From positions 1 to 49,696 of the forward strand of contig CAWGCA010000011.1 in NCBI GenBank assembly GCA_963820955.1: a DNA stretch of 49,696 nucleotides, given 5' to 3'. The position numbers and the translations under genes are program-made. This document shows, piece by piece, positions 42,674 to 49,696 of the stretch. The DNA comes from CAWGCA01 sp963820955 (GTDB lineage Bacteria; Pseudomonadota; Gammaproteobacteria; Chromatiales; Chromatiaceae). The notes beneath the pieces are model-generated. The model did no database searches, was not told where the DNA came from, and worked only from the letters and a program-made list of their open reading frames with translations. The first letter of the stretch is position 1, and the number at the start of each line of letters is the position of its first letter.

Positions 42674-43303
42674 ATGCTTAAAACCCAATCGCCCCAGAAA
42701 ACATTCGCCATGATTCCGGAGAAAAGTCGGCTGTACGGTCAGAAACTGCCACTGAAACCCAGGGAAGTCTGGTCTATCCGCGTTCGTCTGCAACTCGGTG
42801 AAAATAAAAGAGAGCTTGCCTTGTTCAATCTGGCCATCGACAGCAAGCTGCGGAGTTGCGATCTAGTCAACCTGCGGGTTGCCGACGTATCCCAGGCCGG
42901 TAGAGTCAAAGAGCGGGCAATCGTCATCCAACAGAAAACCGGTCGGCCGGTACAATTTGAGCTGACCGAGCAAACGCGGGAGACTCTAGTGGACTGGATA
43001 TCGGAAAAGGGACTCTTTGACAACGACTACCTTTTTCCGAGCCGAGTGCACGATAGTCCCCATCTCTCGACGCGCCAATATGCGCGAATTGTCAGTCGGT
43101 GGGTAGAAAGCATCGGCCTGGAAAAAAACAAGTATGGGACTCATTCGCTCCGGCGTACCAAGGCGGCACAGATTTATAGAAAGACGGGGAACCTTCGGGC
43201 TGTCCAGCTATTACTTGGTCACAGCAAAATCGAGAATACCGTGCATTATCTTGGTGTGGATCTCGATGATGCCTTGCGGATTGCCGAGCAGGTTGAACTC
43301 TAA
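42674..43303 (+). CDS. Tyrosine recombinase, catalytic domain only
   Basis: The 209-residue protein holds the full catalytic set: Arg60 (SKLRSCDLVNLR), Lys88 (QQKTGRP), His157 and Arg160 (THSLRRTKAA), His183 (LLGHSKIEN) and Tyr192 (VHYLG). It lacks the usual N-terminal core-binding domain, which would add about 100 residues. Catalytic-core-only forms like this recur in mobile DNA. It lies 1.5 kb from a putative tmRNA-end attachment site and could be the recombinase of that island. A GGAGG site precedes the ATG. Confidence 0.88.
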   Translation: MLKTQSPQKTFAMIPEKSRLYGQKLPLKPREVWSIRVRLQLGENKRELALFNLAIDSKLRSCDLVNLRVADVSQAGRVKERAIVIQQKTGRPVQFELTEQTRETLVDWISEKGLFDNDYLFPSRVHDSPHLSTRQYARIVSRWVESIGLEKNKYGTHSLRRTKAAQIYRKTGNLRAVQLLLGHSKIENTVHYLGVDLDDALRIAEQVEL

Positions 43304-43312
43304 TCGCGGTGT

Positions 43313-43344
43313 GGCGGCAGCCTGAATTAACGCTGCCGCCTTTC
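43313..43344 (+). terminator. Rho-independent terminator of the tyrosine recombinase gene
   Basis: GGCGGCAGC, a CTGAATTAAC loop and GCTGCCGCC followed by TTTC form a perfect 9-bp stem 10 bp after the stop codon. Confidence 0.85.
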
Positions 43345-43500
43345 AATTTGGTTTCTGTAGGCGGTGAACAGTCAGTCTCAGGCTATTCTATACTTGGATA
43401 ATTCCCCAGCAATTATCGTTAAGGGTTCTTAGACTTCTGTTAATGTCAGCTTTGTTGTTTCATAACAAGGGCTGCGAGTAGCCTGAAATAAGGAGCGAAG

Positions 43501-44319
43501 ATGTCGAACAAAGTTTTCGATACTGAGCGAGCTGCCGCTTACTACGACGATGCAGCGGTTTCGGAGTTTTATCAGCAGTGTTGGGGCGGTGAAAACATCC
43601 ATATCGGCCTTTACGCGACCGGTAACGAAACCGTCGGGGAAGCCTCGGCGGCTATGACTCACCACCTGATTGAAAGCGCTGGTATAAGTGACGGTGATCG
43701 GGTTCTGGATATTGCATGCGGCTTCGGCGGAACGCTGCGGATGCTGGCCCGATTGGGCTGTCAGGCCAAAGGCGTCGACATCTCGGAAAGCTGTTTGGAC
43801 CGTGCTCGCATTGTCAATTCCGAAACAGGGCTCACGGACCGTATCGAGGTTGCGGTCGGGGACTTCCATAGCATCGACAGTGAACCGGATACGTGGGACG
43901 CCGTTATCTGTCAGGAAGCGATTATCCATTCTAACGATCGCCCAACGGTCTTTACCGAGGCTTTCAGAGTTCTCCGCCCAGGCGGCGTATTTGCCTTTTC
44001 CGATATTCTCACAGGCGAGGAGGCGGACATCTCGATGGTGGAGGCGGCTTTTGCCCGACTCGGTGCGAGCGCAGGCGCGACGATCAGTGACTACCAAGAG
44101 ATGGCCCGCGCCGCCGGTTTTGAGACCTCACACGTCGAGGAACGATTGGGTGACATAAAGACCCACTACGATAAGCTGGCTGCTGAGCTTACCAAGCCCG
44201 TAATTGGCCTCGACGCTGATGCGCTGGCGTCGATTGCGAAAAGCATCTCACGATGGCAAGCCGCGCTTGCTAAAGGTTATATAACCTGGGCGTGCTTCGT
44301 TGCGCGCAAGCCGGACTAA
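43501..44319 (+). CDS. Sarcosine/dimethylglycine N-methyltransferase-like protein
   Basis: The 272-residue protein starts MSNKVFDTERAAAYYDDAAV and has the pattern YYDD..VSEFYQQCWGGENIH, close to sarcosine/dimethylglycine methyltransferases of halophilic gammaproteobacteria (YYD...FY..IWGGEDIHIGLY). The class I SAM motif is VLDIACGFGGTLRML at 68-82. This family makes glycine betaine from sarcosine or dimethylglycine with S-adenosylmethionine, for osmoprotection. Its usual partner, the glycine sarcosine methyltransferase, is not beside it. An AAGGAGCGA site precedes the ATG. An orphan copy, perhaps on an island. Confidence 0.8.
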   Translation: MSNKVFDTERAAAYYDDAAVSEFYQQCWGGENIHIGLYATGNETVGEASAAMTHHLIESAGISDGDRVLDIACGFGGTLRMLARLGCQAKGVDISESCLDRARIVNSETGLTDRIEVAVGDFHSIDSEPDTWDAVICQEAIIHSNDRPTVFTEAFRVLRPGGVFAFSDILTGEEADISMVEAAFARLGASAGATISDYQEMARAAGFETSHVEERLGDIKTHYDKLAAELTKPVIGLDADALASIAKSISRWQAALAKGYITWACFVARKPD

Positions 44320-44371
44320 GAAAGATGAGTCGGCTTCTACTCGAAGAAGTCATTCACTGTTGGTCCCAGAT

Positions 44372-44677
44372 CTAATGAAATCGACAATTCAGCCGCATAT
44401 TATGATAGCTGCGCGCGCGATATATCCGAATACTTGTGTACGCTAAATAATCACCTGTCATGTTTTTTGGAGGACAATTTGTGATCTGCCCCCATTCGAT
44501 TGCACTATCGGTGTAGATTCGAGGCCGACCGCGCCTCTCTGGTCTACCCTGGCGACACCAAGCCGACACCGCATCCTCGTCGATCCAGAAGGTGATACTG
44601 CCGCGGCGCACCAATGTGCGATTGTAGTCCGACCAGTTTCGGATATGGCACCTGAAGATAAAGTCTGATTTCCGCAT
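44372..44677 (-). pseudogene. IS5-family transposase relic
   Basis: The N-terminal piece HIRNWSDYNRTLVRRGSITF, then WIDEDAVSAWCRQGRPERRG and RPRIYTDSAIEW, matches the start of IS5-type transposases (NW.EYN.AL..RGS.T.W.). After that the frame runs into unrelated residues, so only the first third survives. It lies between the methyltransferase gene and the putative attachment site. Confidence 0.7.
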
Positions 44678-44807
44678 CAGCCCAATATACAGAAGGGCAA
44701 CGATATCGAGTCAGCCTATTTATGCAACAACGCCTTTGGGAGCACTCTAAGTAACACCAGTTAATTTATTATTTGCTTATATCGTTATTTATCAGATAGA
44801 TTGATTA

Positions 44808-44834
44808 TCGGTTCTACTCCAGCCGCCTCCACCA
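44808..44834 (+). other. tmRNA (ssrA) 3'-end duplicate, candidate island attachment site
   Basis: GGTTCTACTCCAGCCGCCTC, then CACCA closely matches the end of gamma-proteobacterial tmRNA (GGTTCGATTCCCGCCGCCTC and CACCA in Pseudomonas, as I recall). The sequence upstream is not tmRNA-like, and a good terminator follows at 44845. This is what an integrated island leaves at the ssrA 3' end. The bulk of ssrA would lie at the other end of the island, outside the window. Confidence 0.6.
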
Positions 44835-44844
44835 ACCACCCAAA

Positions 44845-44878
44845 CCCTTGAGCGCCACATACGATCAAGGGCTTTTTT
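44845..44878 (+). terminator. Rho-independent terminator, probably that of ssrA
   Basis: CCCTTGA at 44845-44851 pairs with TCAAGGG at 44865-44871, and CTTTTTTG follows. It sits 11 bp after the CCA end of the putative tmRNA fragment. Confidence 0.8.
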
Positions 44879-44935
44879 GCATTTAGCCAATCCCTTTCGC
44901 TAAGATCATCTGAATCCAAAATGAGTGGTGATTAG

Positions 44936-46102
44936 ATGCCTCTTTCCGAATATTACACCCATTTATTTGGCTTCCGCTGGATCATCAAGCCACTGCTATT
45001 TGCCCTGCCGCTGTTGCTACTCGCCGGCTGTACTCTCTTCATTCCCAAAGAGGCGGGTATTGGCGATGTGGTTGAGTGGAATGACCTCCCTGGTTGGGAG
45101 AAGGATAAACACGCAGAAAGCTGGCCTGCCCTACTCTCTCAGTGCTCAAAACTCGCTACGAAGCAGGCCAATTGGGGCATACTTTGTGAAAAAGCAGCTC
45201 TATTTAAAGAGCCGACTGATGAAGAAGCCCGGACTTTCTTTGAAACCCATTTTCTTCCCCATGAAGTGGTTGGAAAAGGGGGTAATAGCGAGGGATTGAT
45301 TACAGGCTATTATGAACCAACACTGTTTGGCAGTATGCAGCCTGACAAGCGCTATGCCTATCCGATATATTCCCGACCGGATTCTCTGCTTGTCATTGAA
45401 TTGAGCGATCTTTTTCCAAACCTGAAAGGCAAACGGGTCCGCGGAAGGATCATTGGCAACAAGGTTGTGCCTTATTTTGATCGTTCAGAGATAGACGGCC
45501 CGGAACAACCCCTGAAAGGCAACGAACTGCTCTGGATAGACGATCCCTATGGCTCGTTTTTTCTGCAGATTCAGGGTTCAGGCCGGATCAATATGCCCGA
45601 TGGATCGCAGGTAGGTGTTGGTTATGCCGATCAGAACGGTCACCGGTACTTCGCCATTGGCAAGAAGCTGATTGAGCTGGGTGAACTCACCAGGGAAGAG
45701 GTCAGTCTTTTCACCATCCGCCAATGGCTGAAGGTGCATCCAGACAAGGCCATGAATCTTCTCAACCAGAATCCAAGCTATGTTTTCTTTGTACTCAATG
45801 AGGATGTACAGGCAGGTCCTAGGGGTTCCCTGAACGTTCCGTTGACAGCAGAGCGTAGTGCGGCAGTGGATCGGTCTGTCATTCCCCTGGGAACTCCAAT
45901 GTGGCTTAGCAGCACCCTGCCTGGAAATGAGGCCCATCCCTATCAGCGATTGATCTTTGCCCAGGATACCGGTGGTGCCATCACCGGCCCGGTTCGTGCC
46001 GATCTCTTTTTTGGCCATGGGGAGCGTGCCGAGCAGCTTGCTGGTACCATGAAGAAAACAGGTAGACTCTTTGCCCTGCTACCAAAAAAATTAGTCTATT
46101 GA
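44936..46102 (+). CDS. mltA: Membrane-bound lytic murein transglycosylase A
   Basis: The 388-residue lipoprotein has a signal with lipobox LLLAGC (Cys32) and should sit on the inner face of the outer membrane. It cleaves the peptidoglycan glycan strand and forms 1,6-anhydromuramic acid. The MltA domain (GLITGYYEPTLFGS at about 120, then WIDDPYGSFFLQIQGSGRIN) is followed by the 3D domain with catalytic Asp344 in FAQDTGGAITGPVRADLFFG. Full length for the family. It forms an operon with the HAD gene 6 bp downstream. This is core-type DNA just right of the putative attachment site. Confidence 0.95.
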   Translation: MPLSEYYTHLFGFRWIIKPLLFALPLLLLAGCTLFIPKEAGIGDVVEWNDLPGWEKDKHAESWPALLSQCSKLATKQANWGILCEKAALFKEPTDEEARTFFETHFLPHEVVGKGGNSEGLITGYYEPTLFGSMQPDKRYAYPIYSRPDSLLVIELSDLFPNLKGKRVRGRIIGNKVVPYFDRSEIDGPEQPLKGNELLWIDDPYGSFFLQIQGSGRINMPDGSQVGVGYADQNGHRYFAIGKKLIELGELTREEVSLFTIRQWLKVHPDKAMNLLNQNPSYVFFVLNEDVQAGPRGSLNVPLTAERSAAVDRSVIPLGTPMWLSSTLPGNEAHPYQRLIFAQDTGGAITGPVRADLFFGHGERAEQLAGTMKKTGRLFALLPKKLVY

Positions 46103-46108
46103 ATCTCC

Positions 46109-46792
46109 ATGCCACAAGTTGTCTCTGCCATATTCTTTGATCTTTTCAGCACGCTGATCAGCGTCTCAAAAGCCGTAGGAGATAAGGGCCGTCATACTGC
46201 CGATGTTCTCGGCATTGACCGGGATCGCTGGAACACCGCCTGTTTCAGTGACCACCACGACATCTGCCGACCAACAAATCAGCGTGAGATCATCCAAAAG
46301 CTGGCTCACAGTCTGGATCCAACCATTCCCATCTCGCTAATTAACCAGGCGGCAGAAGAGCGCCAGTGGCGATTCGATCACGCCCTGCTGAATATCGAAC
46401 AGGGAATACTTGAGGTTCTGAACAGCTTGAAAGACGCAGAGATCCGTTTGGGCCTTATTTCCAATGCCTCAACTGACGAAGTTCGCGCTTGGCCGGATTC
46501 ACCTCTCTACCCGCTCTTTGATGTGGCCCTATTCAGTTGCCGCTGCGGAATACAAAAACCCCATCCAGGTATCTATCAACAGGCACTGAGTGAAATCGAA
46601 ATTACCCCGAATGAGGCGCTGTTCGTTGGTGATGGCAGAAGCGGAGAGCACCAGGGTGCAGCCCAAGCCGGCATGAAAGGGCTGTTGGTGACCTACTTCA
46701 TTGAGAATGCAGATGAAGATGACATGGCCGAACGGAGTAAAGGGAGTTCCGGCACCATTACTCACATTCGTGAGCTGTTTGAGCACATCTGA
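46109..46792 (+). CDS. HAD-superfamily hydrolase
   Basis: The 227-residue protein has motif I FFDLFSTLI (nucleophile Asp11), motif II LGLISNAS at about 114-121, the motif III lysine in GIQKPHPGIY, and motif IV LFVGDGRSGEHQGA, so a subfamily IA phosphatase-like enzyme is expected. Motif I is DxF rather than DxD, which occurs in many family members with other substrates. The substrate is not known. It starts 6 bp after mltA and is probably co-transcribed. Confidence 0.9.
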   Translation: MPQVVSAIFFDLFSTLISVSKAVGDKGRHTADVLGIDRDRWNTACFSDHHDICRPTNQREIIQKLAHSLDPTIPISLINQAAEERQWRFDHALLNIEQGILEVLNSLKDAEIRLGLISNASTDEVRAWPDSPLYPLFDVALFSCRCGIQKPHPGIYQQALSEIEITPNEALFVGDGRSGEHQGAAQAGMKGLLVTYFIENADEDDMAERSKGSSGTITHIRELFEHI

Positions 46793-46809
46793 ACCGACCA
46801 GAGGTTATC

Positions 46810-47222
46810 TGAACAGACGCTCACCCTGTTGATCGATCAGCTTCCTGGCCTTTCGCAACATCTCCGGGCACAGGCATCTTCGCGCTCCCATACGGCCATC
46901 TTGCTTCTCACCTGGTCAATACATGACCGGCGGCGAGCGGGGCTCAGCAGTTTCCCTTGGCGGCCTCGGCCAGGATCAACTTATCCAGAGTAAGACCAGA
47001 GACCGCCTTGCGCAGCTGCTCATTCTCCTTCTGTAGCCGCTTGAGCTCCTTCAGCTGGTCTATGCCCATACCGCCGTACTTTTTCCGCCACCGGTAATAG
47101 GTTTGCTCGGTGATTTGTACTTCACGAATCGCACCGAGGCGAGCGGCACCTTGGCCAACCAATACCTCTATTTGCTGAAGTATTCAGGCGATTTCTTCAG
47201 GTTTGTGTCGTTTGATACCCAT
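46810..47222 (-). pseudogene. IS3-family (IS407-type) relic: OrfA with an early stop and an OrfB stub
   Basis: OrfA would run from ATG 47222 (MGIKRHKPEEIA, after a GGAGGAA site) to 46944 and includes ITEQTYYRWRKKYGGM and LDKLILAEAAKGN, the standard OrfA pattern. Codon 13 is TGA (47184-47186), so translation would stop. Downstream only a stub of OrfB is readable (SPARRRSCIDQVRSKMAV), after which the match ends. The element is dead. Confidence 0.8.
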
Positions 47223-47292
47223 CTTGGTTCCTCCGTTTTACTCATCATAACGGTGGACAAAATCAAGGGGGGAGGATCACCAATCAGTAGAA

Positions 47293-47345
47293 AATGGCTG
47301 CCGGTAATTTCTGAGTAATCTACTGCGATGTACCGGATCAACCCA
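47293..47345 (-). repeat. Dispersed repeat, partial copy
   Basis: CTGCCGGTAATTTCTGAGTA, ATCTACTGCGATGTACCGGA, then TCAACCCA. It follows the IS3 relic; the rest of 47223-47447 has no gene. Confidence 0.7.
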
Positions 47346-47447
47346 GAAGAGACGGTCGGCACTCACCCTGGAAATGACCGTTGTTCAGCCGAAACTATTG
47401 CAATATCAGCATCCTCTGATGCTATTTGTAAGATTGGGTCAGATTAA

Positions 47448-48218
47448 TTACAGGTGGTTGCCGTTCTCTTCCTGCTCTTTAACACCCCAATTGAATACTT
47501 CCCAGAATATTTGCATATTCGCCTCTTCACCATTCCACCAACTGCTATGTTTTATAGCAACGCCCCTGGATTTGACCAATTTGATACTCCACCATGCAGC
47601 GTAAGCGGCACCATTTAGATTTTTCTTTGAAGGTGCTCGCTTACGAAGTTCACCATCTTGATCGTAGGAGAGAATTATTGCTTGACTAGCCACAACTGAT
47701 AGTTCTTTATGATATTTATGTTGGCGATCATATCTTTTTGTTTTATACCACCCGTTGTTATTTGCCCTCTTAATTTTTGTGTTCAGTTGTTTCAAATTAG
47801 CAGGGATTTTCTTGGAACGCCAAAGCTGACCTGATTCGGGAAATATCAGATTTAGCATCTTTACGTTACTGACCACCAAGTCGAAAAACATTGGATCACT
47901 TAATCTCGCTGCCTCAGTTCGTTTTGTTGCGTTTTTGTAAGCGATAGCATGCCAAGCTACCCAACCATCTGGATCGCTTTCCTTCCGAGGATAGGAGTCA
48001 TAACTATCGAGACGCCGACCGGAATCGTTACACGCCGCCCACAAGGCTCTGTATAACCTAGGGGGTAAGTTTAGATCGTCTAGCCATAGATCTTGATCCA
48101 CCATTTCAAAGCGATTTCTATCTTTATCTGTGTATGTCCAGCTAGACTTAGCTTTGTATATATCGCCCACCTGTCGGTGAGTGTCTAGCCAGTGCAAGAA
48201 TTTTCTAAGTAGGCCCAT
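47448..48218 (-). CDS. Hypothetical protein, 256 residues
   Basis: The protein starts MGLLRKFLHWLDTHRQVGDI and is basic with many Trp, Lys and Asn. The base composition is more AT-rich than its neighbours, which hints at transfer. No signal peptide or membrane helix. The middle has ALWAACNDSGRRLDSYDSYP and the end SWWNGEEANMQIFWEVFNWG. There is no good ribosome-binding site before ATG 48218, so the start is uncertain. I do not recognise the family. Confidence 0.6.
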   Translation of the reverse strand: MGLLRKFLHWLDTHRQVGDIYKAKSSWTYTDKDRNRFEMVDQDLWLDDLNLPPRLYRALWAACNDSGRRLDSYDSYPRKESDPDGWVAWHAIAYKNATKRTEAARLSDPMFFDLVVSNVKMLNLIFPESGQLWRSKKIPANLKQLNTKIKRANNNGWYKTKRYDRQHKYHKELSVVASQAIILSYDQDGELRKRAPSKKNLNGAAYAAWWSIKLVKSRGVAIKHSSWWNGEEANMQIFWEVFNWGVKEQEENGNHL

Positions 48219-48409
48219 CAGTGTTTTAAATATAAACTGGAACTATATACCGGAAGTTGATTGCTTATTTATATCACAGCAATCGGCAGATAAACTTATC
48301 TTAGCGCGACATACTTTTAACCAATTGGTAATTGAAAATCGATGGATGTTGGTTCAGTCCGGCTTCGATGGCGGTTTTTAAAGTCTCAGATAGGGGATCC
48401 GTAAATTCC

Positions 48410-48577
48410 CCGGCTTTAGCCGGCAGATGAGCAGTCGCGGAGCGACACTAAAATTGTTTGTCTTTGAGACAGTATCGTGGTGGCAAGATGCTGCGGTTAG
48501 TGGTTTTTTCAGTCGGCCGAATGGCCGACCAATTCGGCTTTCAGCCGTAACCCGAAACCACCGGCTGAAAGCCGGTG
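48410..48577. repeat. Cluster of short perfect hairpins
   Basis: At least four compact hairpins lie within 170 bp: CCGGCTTTAGCCGG (48410-48423), GTCGCGGAGCGAC (48434-48446), GTCGGCCGAATGGCCGAC (48512-48529) and CACCGGCTGAAAGCCGGTG (48559-48577). Stems are GC-rich. This resembles REP/BIME-type repeats; no gene lies here. Confidence 0.6.
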
Positions 48578-48610
48578 AGTGTTCATAGCATGCGAGATAT
48601 CTCTTCTTGG

Positions 48611-48716
48611 CCGGTCTTTTCCTTATCAATTGAGCTTATCCTCACTTAAACCCAATTAGTGAAACATAGCGCCTGGTAATTCCTGAGCAATCTACTGTGA
48701 TGACTCGAGTCGACCC
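48611..48716 (-). repeat. Dispersed repeat, single arm (tail type I), joined to a gene fragment
   Basis: GGCCGGTCTTTTCCTTATCA, CTTATCCTCACTTAAACCCA, AGTGAAACATAGCGCCTGGT, AATTCCTGAGCAATCTACTG, then TGATGACTCGAGTCGACCC. Its last 20 bp provide the ATG and first codons of the frame at 48697. Confidence 0.85.
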
Positions 48717-49137
48717 TGAAGAGACATTCGAGCGTGTTTTTAGGACGGCAAAAATCGGTCGCAAAGCAGAAACCATTCCGCCTAACTCAATCAATCTGGC
48801 GACAGTGTATATCGGCTTTCATCACTGCCCGCTGCCGCTGCGCGAAGCATTCATCGGTTCCATACGCGAGGTTATTACACCCGGCGGTTATCTGATTTTG
48901 CGCGACCACAACGTGCACAATGAGAAGATGCAAAAAATGGTCGCGCTGGCGCACGACGTGTTCAATATGGGCACTGCCGAGAGCTGGGACTACAACGAAC
49001 GCGAGCTGCGACATTTCTACTCGCTGGAGGAACTCGACGCCATGCTGGTGAAGTGGGGCTTTAAATCAGACGGCAGGCGTTTGTACCAGAGCGGGGATCC
49101 TACCCTGAACGCACTGATGCTGTACCGCAAGGTTTGA
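48697..49137 (+). pseudogene. C-terminal part of a class I SAM methyltransferase, truncated by a repeat
   Basis: The frame holds 146 residues. Its first codons (MMTRVDPEE) are read from the dispersed repeat. From about residue 25 it reads like the second half of a class I methyltransferase: NLATVYIGFHHCPLPLREAF, then VITPGGYLILRDHNVH. The N-terminal half with the SAM-binding glycine motif is missing, so the piece cannot bind the cofactor on its own. The repeat probably replaced it. Not the same family as the gene at 43501. Confidence 0.75.
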
Positions 49138-49158
49138 GATCGTTTTCGCGTCGCCCAC

Positions 49159-49696
49159 CTAAGCAAATATAGTGATGATTTCGGTTTCACGGTTAAGGAT
49201 TGCAACGGCGTCATCGGAAGCTGCCGCTACCAAGGCGTTGGTGCTTGTGTATAGCGGGATGGTTGTAATATCTTCGGTATCCGCCCCTGGTTCACGCAGT
49301 AGGATTAGACGATCATCTGCGGCAATGACAATGCCCTGCAACCCCGGCGGCGCTCGATATAAATGCCGGGGACGGAAGGTCAGCGCGATCGTTTCTAACG
49401 CCTGCCAGGAATCACTACCCAATCGGCGCCAGCGTGCAATCTGTTTACCCTGCCATAGTGCCAATAATAATATCACGGCACCGCTTTCGTCTTGGGTGAG
49501 TATCAGAGAGGAGGGGCGTGCGATGGGGCCTGGCGTCGCCAGGCTGAGTAATACCGAAGTATCCGCAAAGGCCGTGCCCGCTACGGTTCGATGCAGCCGT
49601 ACTTCAGATTCAAAATCAAAGCAGGTGAGCAGGGACTCCACTGGATGGGCGTTCTCGTCTGCCGAGTCAGGTAGCTCCAGGAGCGAGGAGCTCACA
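49159..49696 (-). CDS. Hypothetical protein, N-terminal part cut by window edge
   Basis: The frame is open to the right edge of the window; the GTG near 49695 is probably an internal valine. The visible 178 residues (LTCFDFESEVRLHRTVAGTA, then GLQGIVIAADDRLILLREPG) are beta-rich with WD/propeller-like strand spacing and end NRETEIITIFA. No family is recognised. Confidence 0.6.
   Translation of the reverse strand, partial: VSSSLLELPDSADENAHPVESLLTCFDFESEVRLHRTVAGTAFADTSVLLSLATPGPIARPSSLILTQDESGAVILLLALWQGKQIARWRRLGSDSWQALETIALTFRPRHLYRAPPGLQGIVIAADDRLILLREPGADTEDITTIPLYTSTNALVAAASDDAVAILNRETEIITIFA

Overview
The window looks like an accessory, insertion-sequence-rich stretch of a gammaproteobacterial chromosome, probably a Chromatiales/Sedimenticola-like or Thiodiazotropha-like lineage. 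This is inferred from the several exosortase-sorted proteins (PEP-CTERM and VPLPA-like tails), a sarcosine/dimethylglycine methyltransferase, the gamma-type tmRNA 3' end and the MltA/HAD pair. No phylogenetic marker gene lies in the window, so the assignment is tentative.

Layout. 1-1.1 kb: plasmid/ICE-type genes (DUF6573-like protein, zinc-ribbon protein, XRE regulator). 1.4-23 kb: seven genes for secreted, exosortase-sorted proteins, mixed with a patatin-like membrane phospholipase, a CPBP protease, a gamma-glutamyltransferase and small unknown genes. One sorted-protein gene is split by an IS1595-family element that left a perfect 8-bp target duplication. Another is a near-identical duplicate (copy A at 1.4 kb, copy B at 17 kb), and copy B lost its promoter to an IS110/IS1111-type element. 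20.7-22.4 kb: a second IS1595-family element, then a toxin-antitoxin pair followed by an attC-like site. 23.05-27.2 kb: a five-gene IS21-like transposon with a ParB-domain protein. 27.5 kb: an ACR3 arsenite exporter. 28.8-31.3 kb: a complete IS66 element. 32.7-35.1 kb: an IS4/Tn5-like element whose transposase is fused to an N-terminal DruA-like (DUF4338) domain. 36.5-42.2 kb: beta-propeller proteins and a repeat lipoprotein, bracketed by a roughly 120-bp inverted repeat. 42.7-44.8 kb: a short tyrosine recombinase, a sarcosine/dimethylglycine methyltransferase, an IS5 relic and what looks like the 3' end of ssrA (tmRNA) with its terminator, read here as an island attachment site. From 44.9 kb: core-like genes (mltA and a HAD phosphatase), then an IS3 relic, an unknown gene and a truncated methyltransferase.

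A dispersed intergenic repeat occurs at least fifteen times in both orientations. Its common core reads roughly TTCCTGAGTGATCTACTGCG, with two alternative tails. One copy (about 2606-2806) is a nearly palindromic, MITE-like unit. The repeat flanks both copies of the duplicated gene and supplies the start codon of a truncated methyltransferase, so it seems to be a main driver of rearrangement here. No exosortase, CRISPR array, rRNA or intact tRNA gene was seen. Functions of the 36-42 kb proteins and of several small genes are unknown.
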